A stretch of DNA of 64,000 nt from Nocardia jinanensis. GTDB taxonomy: Bacteria > Actinomycetota > Actinomycetes > Mycobacteriales > Mycobacteriaceae. Under the pieces are notes generated by a model that searched no databases, had not been told where the DNA came from, and saw nothing but the letters and a program-made list of their open reading frames with translations. Position 1 is the stretch's first letter; each line of letters begins with the position of its first letter. The DNA is taken from contig NZ_BMMH01000017.1 of NCBI RefSeq assembly GCF_014645735.1, positions 1 to 64,000 on the forward strand, in the 5' to 3' direction. A program made the position numbers and the translations under genes. Below are positions 15,768-23,114 of this stretch, in pieces.

Positions 15768-16907
15768 TTATTCGGGATTGGCACCGATCACCCCACCGGG
15801 AATGGTCCGCGGGGTCTCACCCAGCAACTCCTCGGTGTTCTCCTGGTTGATCAGGTAGTCGGGCGTCGAGCGGTTGGATTCCTCGTCCTTGCCACCACCG
15901 CGACCACCGGCCCCGGCGCCCATCGGCATTCCGCCCATGCCGCGGTTTCCGGCGGCAGTGGACGCGGCGGTCGTACCGGCACCGGCCGGTGTGCCCGGGG
16001 TGGTGTTCGGGGCACCGGAGACCGTCCGACCCGGCGCCTGCGGATCCGGGGAACCTGCGGGAGATCCCGGAGAACCGGGGCTCGTGGTCACCCCGGACGG
16101 AGTGGTACCCGCCGGAACCGTGGGTGTCGTGGCGCTCGGCACCTCGGTGCCTGCGGGTTCGGTGCTGGTCTCACCGGGATCGGTGGTGGTCGGCTGACCC
16201 GTCTCGTCGTCACCGGGAGTTTCTGGCTGGGCTTCGCTCTCCGGATCCTCCGCTGTCTCACCCGTGGGAGTTCCACTCGGCGTGGTGCTGGCGGGACTAC
16301 CCGTATCCGAAGTTGTGGGATTCGACGCTCCGAGATAGCCGCCGGGCGGGGGTGCGGGGATATCGGTGGTACTGGTAGGACCGGTGGGGACTGGGATCAC
16401 TGGGACCTGGGAATCCAAGTGCCCGAACGGCGTGACGTAATGGGTGGTCATGGCCACCCGCGCCTCCTGGGTACGCCGCGAAGCCTCGTCCTCGCTGAAC
16501 AGCCAATTGACGAATCCGTCTACCCCGGTGATATCCAAGGGATCGCCGACACTGTTCTTGGTGTTCACAATGGCATTGGCCGCATCGCGGATACCGTTGG
16601 ACAGCGACTCCAGCGCGGGGGTGACCGGGCGGGCGTACTTGTCGATGTAGTCCTGGATCGCCTGCTTGGACTGCTCGGCGGCGGGGCCGGACCAGGCTTG
16701 TGACAGAGATGCCTGAGTGGACCGCAGGAAGGTCTCGAAACCTTGCTCCCAATACTGCCGTATCAACCAGTATTTTCCAGCCTGGCTCGTCGCATCGTCG
16801 ACAACGAGCGGGCTGAACGCATCACTGATCTTGGGATGATCCCAGCTATCCGAATTCTCTCCACCGTTCGGGATGATCGGACGTTCGTATTCCGTTGTGT
16901 CGCTCAT
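15768..16907 (-). CDS. PPE-like ESX substrate with Thr/Pro-rich tail
   Basis: A 379-residue protein. The first ~150 residues are helical and WXG/PPE-like: 'YWLIRQYWEQGFETFLRSTQASLSQAWSGPAAEQSKQAIQDYI', with the W-S-G turn. A long Pro/Thr/Ser/Gly-rich low-complexity region follows (~residues 170-330). The protein ends in a conserved-looking segment 'PDYLINQENTEELLGETPRTIPGGVIG', also seen as I recall in other Nocardia PPE-like proteins. No signal peptide. It is probably secreted through an ESX system with EspG as chaperone. The ATG at 16907 overlaps the upstream stop (ATGA). Confidence 0.75.
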   Translation of the reverse strand: MSDTTEYERPIIPNGGENSDSWDHPKISDAFSPLVVDDATSQAGKYWLIRQYWEQGFETFLRSTQASLSQAWSGPAAEQSKQAIQDYIDKYARPVTPALESLSNGIRDAANAIVNTKNSVGDPLDITGVDGFVNWLFSEDEASRRTQEARVAMTTHYVTPFGHLDSQVPVIPVPTGPTSTTDIPAPPPGGYLGASNPTTSDTGSPASTTPSGTPTGETAEDPESEAQPETPGDDETGQPTTTDPGETSTEPAGTEVPSATTPTVPAGTTPSGVTTSPGSPGSPAGSPDPQAPGRTVSGAPNTTPGTPAGAGTTAASTAAGNRGMGGMPMGAGAGGRGGGKDEESNRSTPDYLINQENTEELLGETPRTIPGGVIGANPE

Positions 16908-17374
16908 GTTGTCCCACTCATGAAAGCATTCAGATCGATGACCGGGCCGGCAGGAGGACGATCCGGGAGGGATTCGTTCAGCGAATTGAACGCGGCGGCC
17001 CACTCACTGTCGGCCTGCATCATCTTATCCCGCATGACGCGGAATACGTTCTGGATATCGTCGACGATCAGGTAATGCTGCTCCATGATCTCGAAGACAC
17101 CGTTACCGTCCGGTGCGCCTTTGGCTTTCACCTTGTACCGACCGACCATCGCTCTTGCTGAGGTCAGATCATTGTTGGCTTCGCCCAGCCCCCAATGATC
17201 CTGCGTCGAAATCTCGTCGGCCAGGCCTTGTATCTGCCGGATCTGATCCTTGAAATAGGTACAATCGCGATCAAGGTATATGAAATCCTCCGGCGTCATC
17301 TGCACGGAAATCTGGCTTTCGTTTGCCGCATTGAGCATATTTGCCATCGGCCGCGGCGGCGGCTCGTCACCCAT
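16904..17374 (-). CDS. Hypothetical ESX-cluster protein
   Basis: A 156-residue mostly helical protein upstream of and translationally coupled to the PPE-like gene. Features include 'ISVQMTPEDFIYLDRDCTYFKDQIRQIQGLADEISTQDHWGLGEANNDL', with a WG motif reminiscent of WXG helical hairpins, and 'IMEQHYLIVDDIQNVFRVMRDKM'. It could be the partner that pairs with the PPE-like protein, as PE proteins do with PPE, but there is no PE motif. The role is inferred from operon position. Confidence 0.65.
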   Translation of the reverse strand: MGDEPPPRPMANMLNAANESQISVQMTPEDFIYLDRDCTYFKDQIRQIQGLADEISTQDHWGLGEANNDLTSARAMVGRYKVKAKGAPDGNGVFEIMEQHYLIVDDIQNVFRVMRDKMMQADSEWAAAFNSLNESLPDRPPAGPVIDLNAFMSGTT

Positions 17375-17413
17375 AGCACCCCTCCCGAAGGGTCATCAAC
17401 AGCGTTAGTCGGC

Positions 17414-17974
17414 TCATATGCCGGCAGGAATGGACGGTGCGACCTTTCCAGCCAGGTTCCGAGCCAGTTCGCAGGTATCGAGGTGGCCCGTCTTACGATT
17501 GGATGCGGGGTTGGTCAGGCCGAACTCCAAACTGCCGCCGTCCATCTCCACATTGACGATGCATGATGCTTCCACGTGCGACGTCGACTGCCTTGTGGAA
17601 ATAGCTCGGCGGTCACCGGCAGTGAACTCGGTTGCTTCGGGAAAATTTTTCCCCTTTACCATCTCCAAGGTGATATTCGTGGTTTGAATGCGGGCTGTAT
17701 ATCCATCGGTGATCACCCACATGCACCCATTCCACTTGATCCCACCGCCCGCACTCGAATCATCCGGCCGCGAACTCCTCAGCCCCTCCGAGTCGAGAAC
17801 CGCCTGCGGAATATCCGTGCACGGTTCGAACCCGCTGGGTACTTCCGGCGCAACACTCGGAGTCGCCGGAGTCGCCGATCCCTCGGATGACGATTCACAG
17901 CCCGTCAGCGCCAGCACCGCCCCGCACATCAGCGCAACAACCAACCGTCCCCGACCCGCAGTACCCACCGTCAA
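17414..17974 (-). CDS. DUF3558 lipoprotein
   Basis: A 186-residue secreted lipoprotein. The signal peptide ends in LALTGC with the lipidated Cys at ~26, followed by a Ser/Thr/Pro-rich linker. The DUF3558 core has 'FEPCTDIPQAVLDSEGL', 'KWNGCMWVITDGYTARIQTTNITLEMV' and 'DTCELARNLAGKVAPSIP', with conserved cysteines likely forming disulfides. DUF3558 lipoproteins are multicopy in Nocardia and are often next to ESX-type genes, as here. The biochemical role is unknown. Confidence 0.88.
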   Translation of the reverse strand: MTVGTAGRGRLVVALMCGAVLALTGCESSSEGSATPATPSVAPEVPSGFEPCTDIPQAVLDSEGLRSSRPDDSSAGGGIKWNGCMWVITDGYTARIQTTNITLEMVKGKNFPEATEFTAGDRRAISTRQSTSHVEASCIVNVEMDGGSLEFGLTNPASNRKTGHLDTCELARNLAGKVAPSIPAGI

Positions 17975-18149
17975 CGTCCTCCACCGCCGATGACACCACT
18001 GGTCCGGTATGGGGAGGACCGGCGTCTCCGCCCCCTGCTGCCGGCTCGCTCAGACGTTACCGGCGCTAAAAAGCCGACGCAACCGCCCGGCCACCTCACC
18101 TGCACGCCCCGGCCACTGGCCCGGACTTCGGCGGCGGGAGCGGCAGCGG

Positions 18150-19151
18150 CTACTTCCGGTGCGATTTCCGCAAGGTGTCGCTGGGTCGTTCGCCGTAGGC
18201 CATCCGGTAGGACCTGGCGAAATCGCCGAAATGCGTGAAGCCCCAACGGAGTGCGATCGCCGATACCGTCGTCTCCGGCGCAGCGGCCTTCTCCAGTTCG
18301 GCCCGGACGTGTTCGAGCCGTATCCGCCGGAGGTAGGCCGTGGGTGTCGTGTCCAGGTGCCTGCGGAATCCTTCCTGCAAGGTCCGCACCCCGACACCCG
18401 CGGCAGCCGCCAACCGGGTCACGGTCATGGGTTCCGCCGCGTGTGTCCGCATGAAGTCCACCGCCCGCTCGACCGTCGAGGCCACCGGTGTGGACCTGTC
18501 GCCGTGCAACTGCTCGGAATACGAGTGGCGGGCACCGAGCAGGAGGCCGGTGATCATCAGGTCGTGCAGATGGCGCAGCGCGAGGGGGTGGGTGGCGATC
18601 CGCTGCCCCTGGTCGATTTCGCGGACCACCAGCCGCACCTGCTCCAGCCAGGCCCGCATCGCGGGGGCCGTGAGGTCTTGACCCAGTTCGAACCGCAGCC
18701 GGCCCTTCAACTCGTCGCCGATCATCTGTTGCAGTATCGACTTCACGGACGACGCGTCGAACCACACCAGCAGCATCGGACTATCGGCCGGCCAGTCCAG
18801 CATGAACGGTTCCTGGGGCTGAGCTATCGTCGCCGATCCCCGCGTCGCGGTCGCCCGCTCCTCGCCGCTGACCGCGCCGACGGCGCCGGCCAACTGGATG
18901 TGCACCAGATACAGGTTGTCGGTGTGGCGCGGGGTGACCACCACCTCGGCACCGGCACCGTAGTCGAGCGCGGCCAGCGCTACCCGCCCCAGCGATACCG
19001 CGTTCTGGCGGGCCTCGAACTTGTGCGCCCCACCGGTGATCCTGACGTCGTGAGGCGCGCGTAGCACCTTGCCGATCACGTCACGGGCTTCGTCGATATC
19101 GGGGGTCCGCAGCACACCGTGACCGGCCAACGGCAGCGGCCTCCTGTTCAT
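18150..19151 (-). CDS. AraC-family transcriptional regulator
   Basis: A 333-residue activator-type regulator. Residues ~20-190 resemble the AraC-like ligand/cupin N-terminal domain of type pfam14525 ('ITGGAHKFEARQNAVSLGRVALAALDYGAGAEV'). The C-terminus has the twin helix-turn-helix: 'PMTVTRLAAAAGVGVRTLQEGFRRHLDTTPTAYLRRIRL' and 'SAIALRWGFTHFGDFARSYRMAYGERPSDTLR'. The ATG at 19151 has GAGGGGG upstream. Related proteins activate aromatic or xenobiotic catabolism operons; no obvious target lies next to it. Confidence 0.9.
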   Translation of the reverse strand: MNRRPLPLAGHGVLRTPDIDEARDVIGKVLRAPHDVRITGGAHKFEARQNAVSLGRVALAALDYGAGAEVVVTPRHTDNLYLVHIQLAGAVGAVSGEERATATRGSATIAQPQEPFMLDWPADSPMLLVWFDASSVKSILQQMIGDELKGRLRFELGQDLTAPAMRAWLEQVRLVVREIDQGQRIATHPLALRHLHDLMITGLLLGARHSYSEQLHGDRSTPVASTVERAVDFMRTHAAEPMTVTRLAAAAGVGVRTLQEGFRRHLDTTPTAYLRRIRLEHVRAELEKAAAPETTVSAIALRWGFTHFGDFARSYRMAYGERPSDTLRKSHRK

Positions 19152-19615
19152 ATCCCGTCCCCCTCGCACGAGCCCGATACGTCACCGCGCGGAGCCTGCA
19201 CGCTCGCACCTTCTCTCCACACCGTCCGAGTACCCCGCGAGCACTACGCGGACACAGCGGATCCGCTGCTGAGGATCGCGAGTTTCGACATCACCGATAT
19301 GGTTGTGATGGCATGATGATCGTGCTCCCGCGCTGAATTCTGCCGCTCCGAGCGGTCTTCTGGCGGCCGGCGAAGACCTGATCCGCCGTATCTACAGCTT
19401 GCGCCCCAGCACCCCAACGGTGCTCGATCGCAGCCCCCGAAGGTGGCCGATCCCGACTGGTCGACGAGACGACATACGCCGCGCCATCCTTGCCCGGCAG
19501 GCCGGAAGCCGGTCGCCGCACGCGATCGCCCGCGGAGTCGGCATCAGCCTCGCGGCCTTCCCCGGCGGGTGAAGGCCGCCACTGGGCAACGCCCACCCCG
19601 GAGAGAAGGAACAGA
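19152..19615. other. Intergenic region with possible HTH debris
   Basis: No intact gene is seen. On the plus strand around 19371-19570 one frame reads 'DDIRRAILARQAGSRSPHAIARGVGISLAAF', which resembles the helix-turn-helix of resolvases or Trp repressors. It stops soon after and has no start, so it may be a remnant. Confidence 0.35.
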
Positions 19616-19879
19616 GTGCAGAACGGTTATCGCTCCACGCTGGTGGAGCAGCTGCGGAAGTACGCGCCCGCGCTCCCTCCGGAGAAGGCGGATTCGCTGC
19701 GCACGAAGGTGATAGTAGGTGAGCTCTCGCTCGCCTCCGTCGATCTCGTCAGCGCGCTGGTCGACGACGCGGTGCCCGTCGACCAGCGGGATGTGCCTAC
19801 GCTGCGTTGGCTGCTCGAAAGCGTCACGGTGCCCCCGGACACCCCGGCCGACCTCGCCGACCGGCTGGTGGTCGAGTGA
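19616..19879 (+). CDS. Small hypothetical protein
   Basis: An 87-residue acidic protein starting at a GTG after GGAGAGAAGGAA. The sequence 'YRSTLVEQLRKYAPALPPEKADSLRTKVIVGELSLASVDLVSALVDDAVPVDQRDVPTLRWLLESV' is predicted all-helical. No family is recognised. It stands alone between the AraC regulator and two convergent small secreted proteins. Coding is supported by the ribosome site and the protein-like composition. Confidence 0.55.
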   Translation: MQNGYRSTLVEQLRKYAPALPPEKADSLRTKVIVGELSLASVDLVSALVDDAVPVDQRDVPTLRWLLESVTVPPDTPADLADRLVVE

Positions 19880-20003
19880 GAGTCGCCGACTCGACAGCAG
19901 CGCCCATCCCTGGCTCGCTGCTGTTTCTCGGGTGGTGGTGCCGAAATTTGCGAACCGGGTGTCACCAGAATCCGCGAGCAAAGCCACGGCTCGGCTCTGC
20001 AAC

Positions 20004-20201
20004 TCACATATCCACTCGAAGCGCGTCGCAGAGCCGAGGGTTACCACCTGACGGAGTCCGCACGTGGACTACCTCCGAATTCGCGCCGGATACGGTGACC
20101 ACGACCCCTCGCCATTCGACAACGTGATCCGCCGCTGCGGCCGGCCCTGCCGGCCAAGCCATCGCCGCGCCCGTGAATATCATCGCTGCGCAGATTTTCA
20201 C
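20004..20201 (-). CDS. Very small secreted protein
   Basis: A 65-residue frame with a GTG start after GGGAAA. It has a signal peptide-like N-terminus ending 'AWPAGPAAAADHVVEWRG'. After the predicted cleavage it reads 'DHVVEWRGVVVTVSGAN', which resembles 'EYALPWNGAVARVFSAS' at the same place in the adjacent upstream gene. The two may be tandem relatives with different tails. The gap to the upstream stop is 11 bp, so they are likely one transcript. Small and uncertain. Confidence 0.45.
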   Translation of the reverse strand: MKICAAMIFTGAAMAWPAGPAAAADHVVEWRGVVVTVSGANSEVVHVRTPSGGNPRLCDALRVDM

Positions 20202-20212
20202 CGATTTCCCGG

Positions 20213-20596
20213 TCACTTCTGCAGATCTTTCCAGCTCGAGCACTCGGCGTTCGCCGCCTCGCTCTTGCAGATCATGAAACCGGTGATCCAGGTGTCCACT
20301 TTCACGCTGTGCTGCAATGCCGGGTCGTTCTTCACATGCGCGAACAAATAGTGGTACCCGGTGAACGATTGGTTGTGGGTCGTGTATTTGAGTACAGCAT
20401 CCCGGTCGGCGGGCGCCCACACCGATGCGTCGGTCCAGCGGTTGGGTCCGTCACTGGAGGCGCTGAAAACTCGGGCGACGGCGCCGTTCCACGGAAGGGC
20501 GTACTCCGCGGCGGCGGCCGGCCCGGCCGCGCAGACGAGGGCGACTCCTGTCACGGTGAGCGTGCCGGCGATCCCGGCGAACAATCTATCGGTCAT
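20213..20596 (-). CDS. Small secreted protein
   Basis: A 127-residue protein with a clear signal peptide ('LFAGIAGTLTVTGVALVCAAGPAAAAEY', cleavage after AAA). The mature part is about 100 residues with two cysteines ('FMICKSEAANAECSSW') that could form a disulfide. No family is recognised. The downstream 65-residue gene looks related at the mature N-terminus. Probably a cell-envelope or extracellular protein. Confidence 0.7.
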   Translation of the reverse strand: MTDRLFAGIAGTLTVTGVALVCAAGPAAAAEYALPWNGAVARVFSASSDGPNRWTDASVWAPADRDAVLKYTTHNQSFTGYHYLFAHVKNDPALQHSVKVDTWITGFMICKSEAANAECSSWKDLQK

Positions 20597-21281
20597 TTCG
20601 GACTCCCCTGACCTCGGCCCGCGCTCGCGTCGGGCGGAAGACGTTGTCTGTATCTGTTACGTGCTGCCTCTTCGGATTCCGCTATCGCCCGCGGTGCCTT
20701 GCCTCGCACGTCCATCCGAGGAGAAGAATGCAACCGGTGATCGCCCCCGCGCTATACGTCTGCGCCTTTCCGGTGGCCCGGTCCGCGTTTTTCCGATATC
20801 CGCATACGTGTCCCGTTCGGGGCATCCGCTGCGCTCTCGCTGCGGGGATCGGACTGTGGGCACGGCGGATCCGGCCTACTGTCGATCACGGCGGTGAGCT
20901 CTCGGAACGGCCGTCGACAACCGCGGACCTCGAAGCACCTCGAGGTCATAGGAGGTGCTGCGACCTCCCGAGTCCGACCGTCGCAGCACTCCGCGGTGTC
21001 CTGAGAGCATTCGGTGATGATCGCCCACTCGCGACTGGTGAGTTCGCCGTCGAATCCGTCCAGGATCCGGAGAGCCCTCGGGTGCGCTCCAAGATCCGGG
21101 CATCCGGACGCCGTGCGATGAAACCACGCCTATTCACCGCGGATCCTGCGGCGAATAGGGCGTCCATGCGCTTGCTCAGAAGTCGCGTCGATTCCCTGGA
21201 ACGAGCAGATCTGCCCACTGCCCGCGACGACCACAAGTCATCAGCCTGCAAGTGCAGGAGTCGACACGACTCAGGCGCCGC
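20597..21281. other. Intergenic region with remnant only
   Basis: Apart from the Fic-like fragment described separately, no convincing gene is present. The longest plus-strand frame (20644-21318) is arginine/cysteine-rich without protein-like patterns and overlaps mgtE. Confidence 0.5.
20935..21080 (-). pseudogene. Fic-family protein remnant (C-terminal winged helix)
   Basis: Two minus-strand frames together reconstruct the C-terminal helix-turn-helix of a Fic/Fido protein. One frame gives 'ALRILDGFDGELTSREWAIITECSQDTAE' and, after a shift of frame, the other gives 'GVLRRSDSGGRSTSYDLE'. This matches the family order: domain, CSxDTA recognition helix, then GVL...GGRSTxY. The catalytic HPFxxGNGR motif is absent. 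The sequence is both truncated and frameshifted. Confidence 0.6.
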
Positions 21282-22646
21282 TCAGATCCCCAGAACGAGT
21301 TTCGCGGTAGTGAAGTAGATGATCAGACCTGTCGCGTCGACCAGTGTTGTGACCATCGGCGCCGACACCACGGCGGGGTCGATGCGCAAGCGCTTGGCGA
21401 GCAGCGGCATGGTGCCGCCGATGGTGGCCGCCCAGGCACAGATCAGCACCAGTGTCACTCCGACGACGACCGCGACCCGGGGACCGACGAACAACCCGCC
21501 GATAACCGCCCCGACCACCGCGAGCATGGTCCCGAGTACCAGCCCTACCCGGCACTCGCGCCAGATGACCTTGAACAGGTCACCTCCGCGCACCTCGCCC
21601 ACCGCGACCGCGCGTACACACGCCGTCGCGGCCTGCGCACCGGCGTTACCGCCCGCCCCGATCAGCAACGGAATGAACAGCGCCAGCTGCGCCGCCTGTT
21701 CGAGGGTGGCCTCGAAGAAACCGGTGACGCTCACCGTCAGCGTCGCCGCGACCAGCAACAGCATCAGCCAGAGTGCGCGGTAGCGGGCCAGCTGGAACAC
21801 CCCGGCCGCCATGTAGTGGCCTTCCCAGGGAGCCGAACCGGCCTGTTTGGCGACGTCCTCGCTGTCGGCGGCTTCGATGACCTCGACCGCGTCGTCGATG
21901 GTGAGCAGGCCCACCAGCCGATCCTCGCTGTCCACGACGGGCAGGTTGATGTCGTTGGTCTCGCGCATCAGGCGCGCGGCCTTCTCCGCCGAATCGGTGG
22001 CCCGGACGAACGCGGGTTCGGTGACGACCAGATCGGCGACCATGGTGTCCGGGCCGGTGAGTACCAACTCCCGCAGTTCCACGATGCCCTGCAGGCGGCG
22101 GCTCGCGTCGACGACGGGCAGGGTGTAGACCGTTTCGGCGTTACCGCCCTTGAGGCGGACCGTGCGCAGGGCGTCGGCGACGGTGAGGGTCCCCGGGATC
22201 GCGACGACCTCGGGTGACATGTACCGGCCGACCGACCCTTCCGGGTAGCCGAGCAGGGCGGCGGTCATCCGGCGCTCGCGGGGGCTCAGCCCGGCGAGTG
22301 CCTTCTTCGCCACCTTCGCGGGGGCTTCCCGCAGCATGCGGGCCCGGTCGTCGGGTGCCATACCCTCGACGAGTTCGCGGAAGCTCTGGTCCCGCAGACC
22401 CTGCAGGATCTGCTGTTGATCGACCGGTTCGAGCTCCTCGAACACCGCCAGCGCCAGATCCTTGTCCAGCAATCGGAACGCCACCCCGGCCTCGACCGCG
22501 TCCATACGGGCGAGTTCGTCGGCGATGACGTGCGGCGGATGATTGTCCAACCAGTGCAGCGCGGCGTCCACGCGGTGGCTTTCGGCCACGTTCTGGAGGG
22601 ATTCCGACAGCGTCGTCGGCACTTCGACAAGATCGATCTGCGACAT
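21282..22646 (-). CDS. mgtE: Magnesium transporter MgtE
   Basis: Inner-membrane Mg2+ channel of 454 residues. The order of domains is standard. First, an N-terminal superhelix (~1-130, 'FRLLDKDLALAVFEELEPVDQQQILQGL'). Second, paired CBS domains (~140-265, 'VGRYMSPEVVAIPGTLTVADALRTVR', 'LPVVDSEDRLVGLLTIDDAVEVI'). Third, a plug helix and five transmembrane segments with the pore signature 'IPLLIGAGGNAGAQAATACVRA'. The cytosolic domains close the channel when Mg2+ is high. The ATG at 22646 is six bases after GAGGA. A 19-codon proline/arginine-rich ORF lies 94 bp upstream and may control expression. Confidence 0.96.
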   Translation of the reverse strand: MSQIDLVEVPTTLSESLQNVAESHRVDAALHWLDNHPPHVIADELARMDAVEAGVAFRLLDKDLALAVFEELEPVDQQQILQGLRDQSFRELVEGMAPDDRARMLREAPAKVAKKALAGLSPRERRMTAALLGYPEGSVGRYMSPEVVAIPGTLTVADALRTVRLKGGNAETVYTLPVVDASRRLQGIVELRELVLTGPDTMVADLVVTEPAFVRATDSAEKAARLMRETNDINLPVVDSEDRLVGLLTIDDAVEVIEAADSEDVAKQAGSAPWEGHYMAAGVFQLARYRALWLMLLLVAATLTVSVTGFFEATLEQAAQLALFIPLLIGAGGNAGAQAATACVRAVAVGEVRGGDLFKVIWRECRVGLVLGTMLAVVGAVIGGLFVGPRVAVVVGVTLVLICAWAATIGGTMPLLAKRLRIDPAVVSAPMVTTLVDATGLIIYFTTAKLVLGI

Positions 22647-22740
22647 GAGAAGTCCTCGGCACAGCAGTGAGTAGCGAGTGATTTCGAAGGAAAGTCACAC
22701 CGCGAGGCGCCGAGCCGGGCCGCTCCGCCTGCAGTCGCTG

Positions 22741-22800
22741 CTAGCGGAAGCGCGGGCGGACGACGCCGCGCGGCCTTCGACTGGGAGGTTCGCTGCGCAT
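22741..22800 (-). CDS. Leader peptide ORF upstream of mgtE
   Basis: A 19-codon ORF encodes MRSEPPSRRPRGVVRPRFR and stops 94 bp before mgtE on the same strand. It has an excellent ribosome site, AGGAGG, ten bases before the ATG. Four prolines and seven arginines, and an acidic residue followed by two prolines at positions 4-6, resemble Salmonella MgtL (17 codons, begins MEPDP). There, low Mg2+ perturbs translation of the leader and turns on mgtA. The region after the ORF contains CTCGGC, complementary to the GCCGAG that overlaps the mgtE ribosome site, so coupling by RNA folding is possible. Regulation is inferred. Confidence 0.6.
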   Translation of the reverse strand: MRSEPPSRRPRGVVRPRFR

Positions 22801-22868
22801 TGCAACACCACCTCCTCTTGGGCCGCCGCCGCGCGCGTGAGTACACGCCCGATCAGGAAACTGTCTAC

Positions 22869-22907
22869 GAATGCGAACGCATTCTTGATCAGAATACATC
22901 CTGATCA
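22869..22907. promoter_or_regulatory. Two adjacent inverted repeats upstream of mgtE leader
   Basis: GAATGCG-AA-CGCATTC (22869-22884) is followed at once by TGATCAG-8 nt-CTGATCA (22886-22907). The stretch is AT-rich relative to its surroundings and lies about 70-105 bp upstream of the leader ORF, a likely promoter/operator zone for mgtE or for the divergent gene at 23115. Confidence 0.5.
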
Positions 22908-23114
22908 CGGTAAGTCCGCATCGATACATTCGTCACACGGCGTTTCACATTCCCGGGCGTGTCCGCGCGCCGCGTAACTCCGCTGGATTGCCGAGGAACA
23001 CCGGGGATCGGACGCACCCTGCGCGCAAACATTGCCTGCCCGGCCGTGCGTGGCCAGAGTGGAGGTCGAGATATCTCGCGACGGCCCCCGGGCCCGACAT
23101 CTGAGGAGAGTGCT

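Noticed and set aside
14601..16703. 700-codon plus-strand frame
   Set aside because: It is antisense to EspG and the PPE-like gene; its repetitive Gly/Thr/Arg content mirrors the Pro/Thr-rich tail on the other strand.
22647..22960. M-box (ykoK) magnesium riboswitch before mgtE
   Set aside because: The characteristic conserved core of the M-box was not found; the region instead holds a short ORF and inverted repeats.
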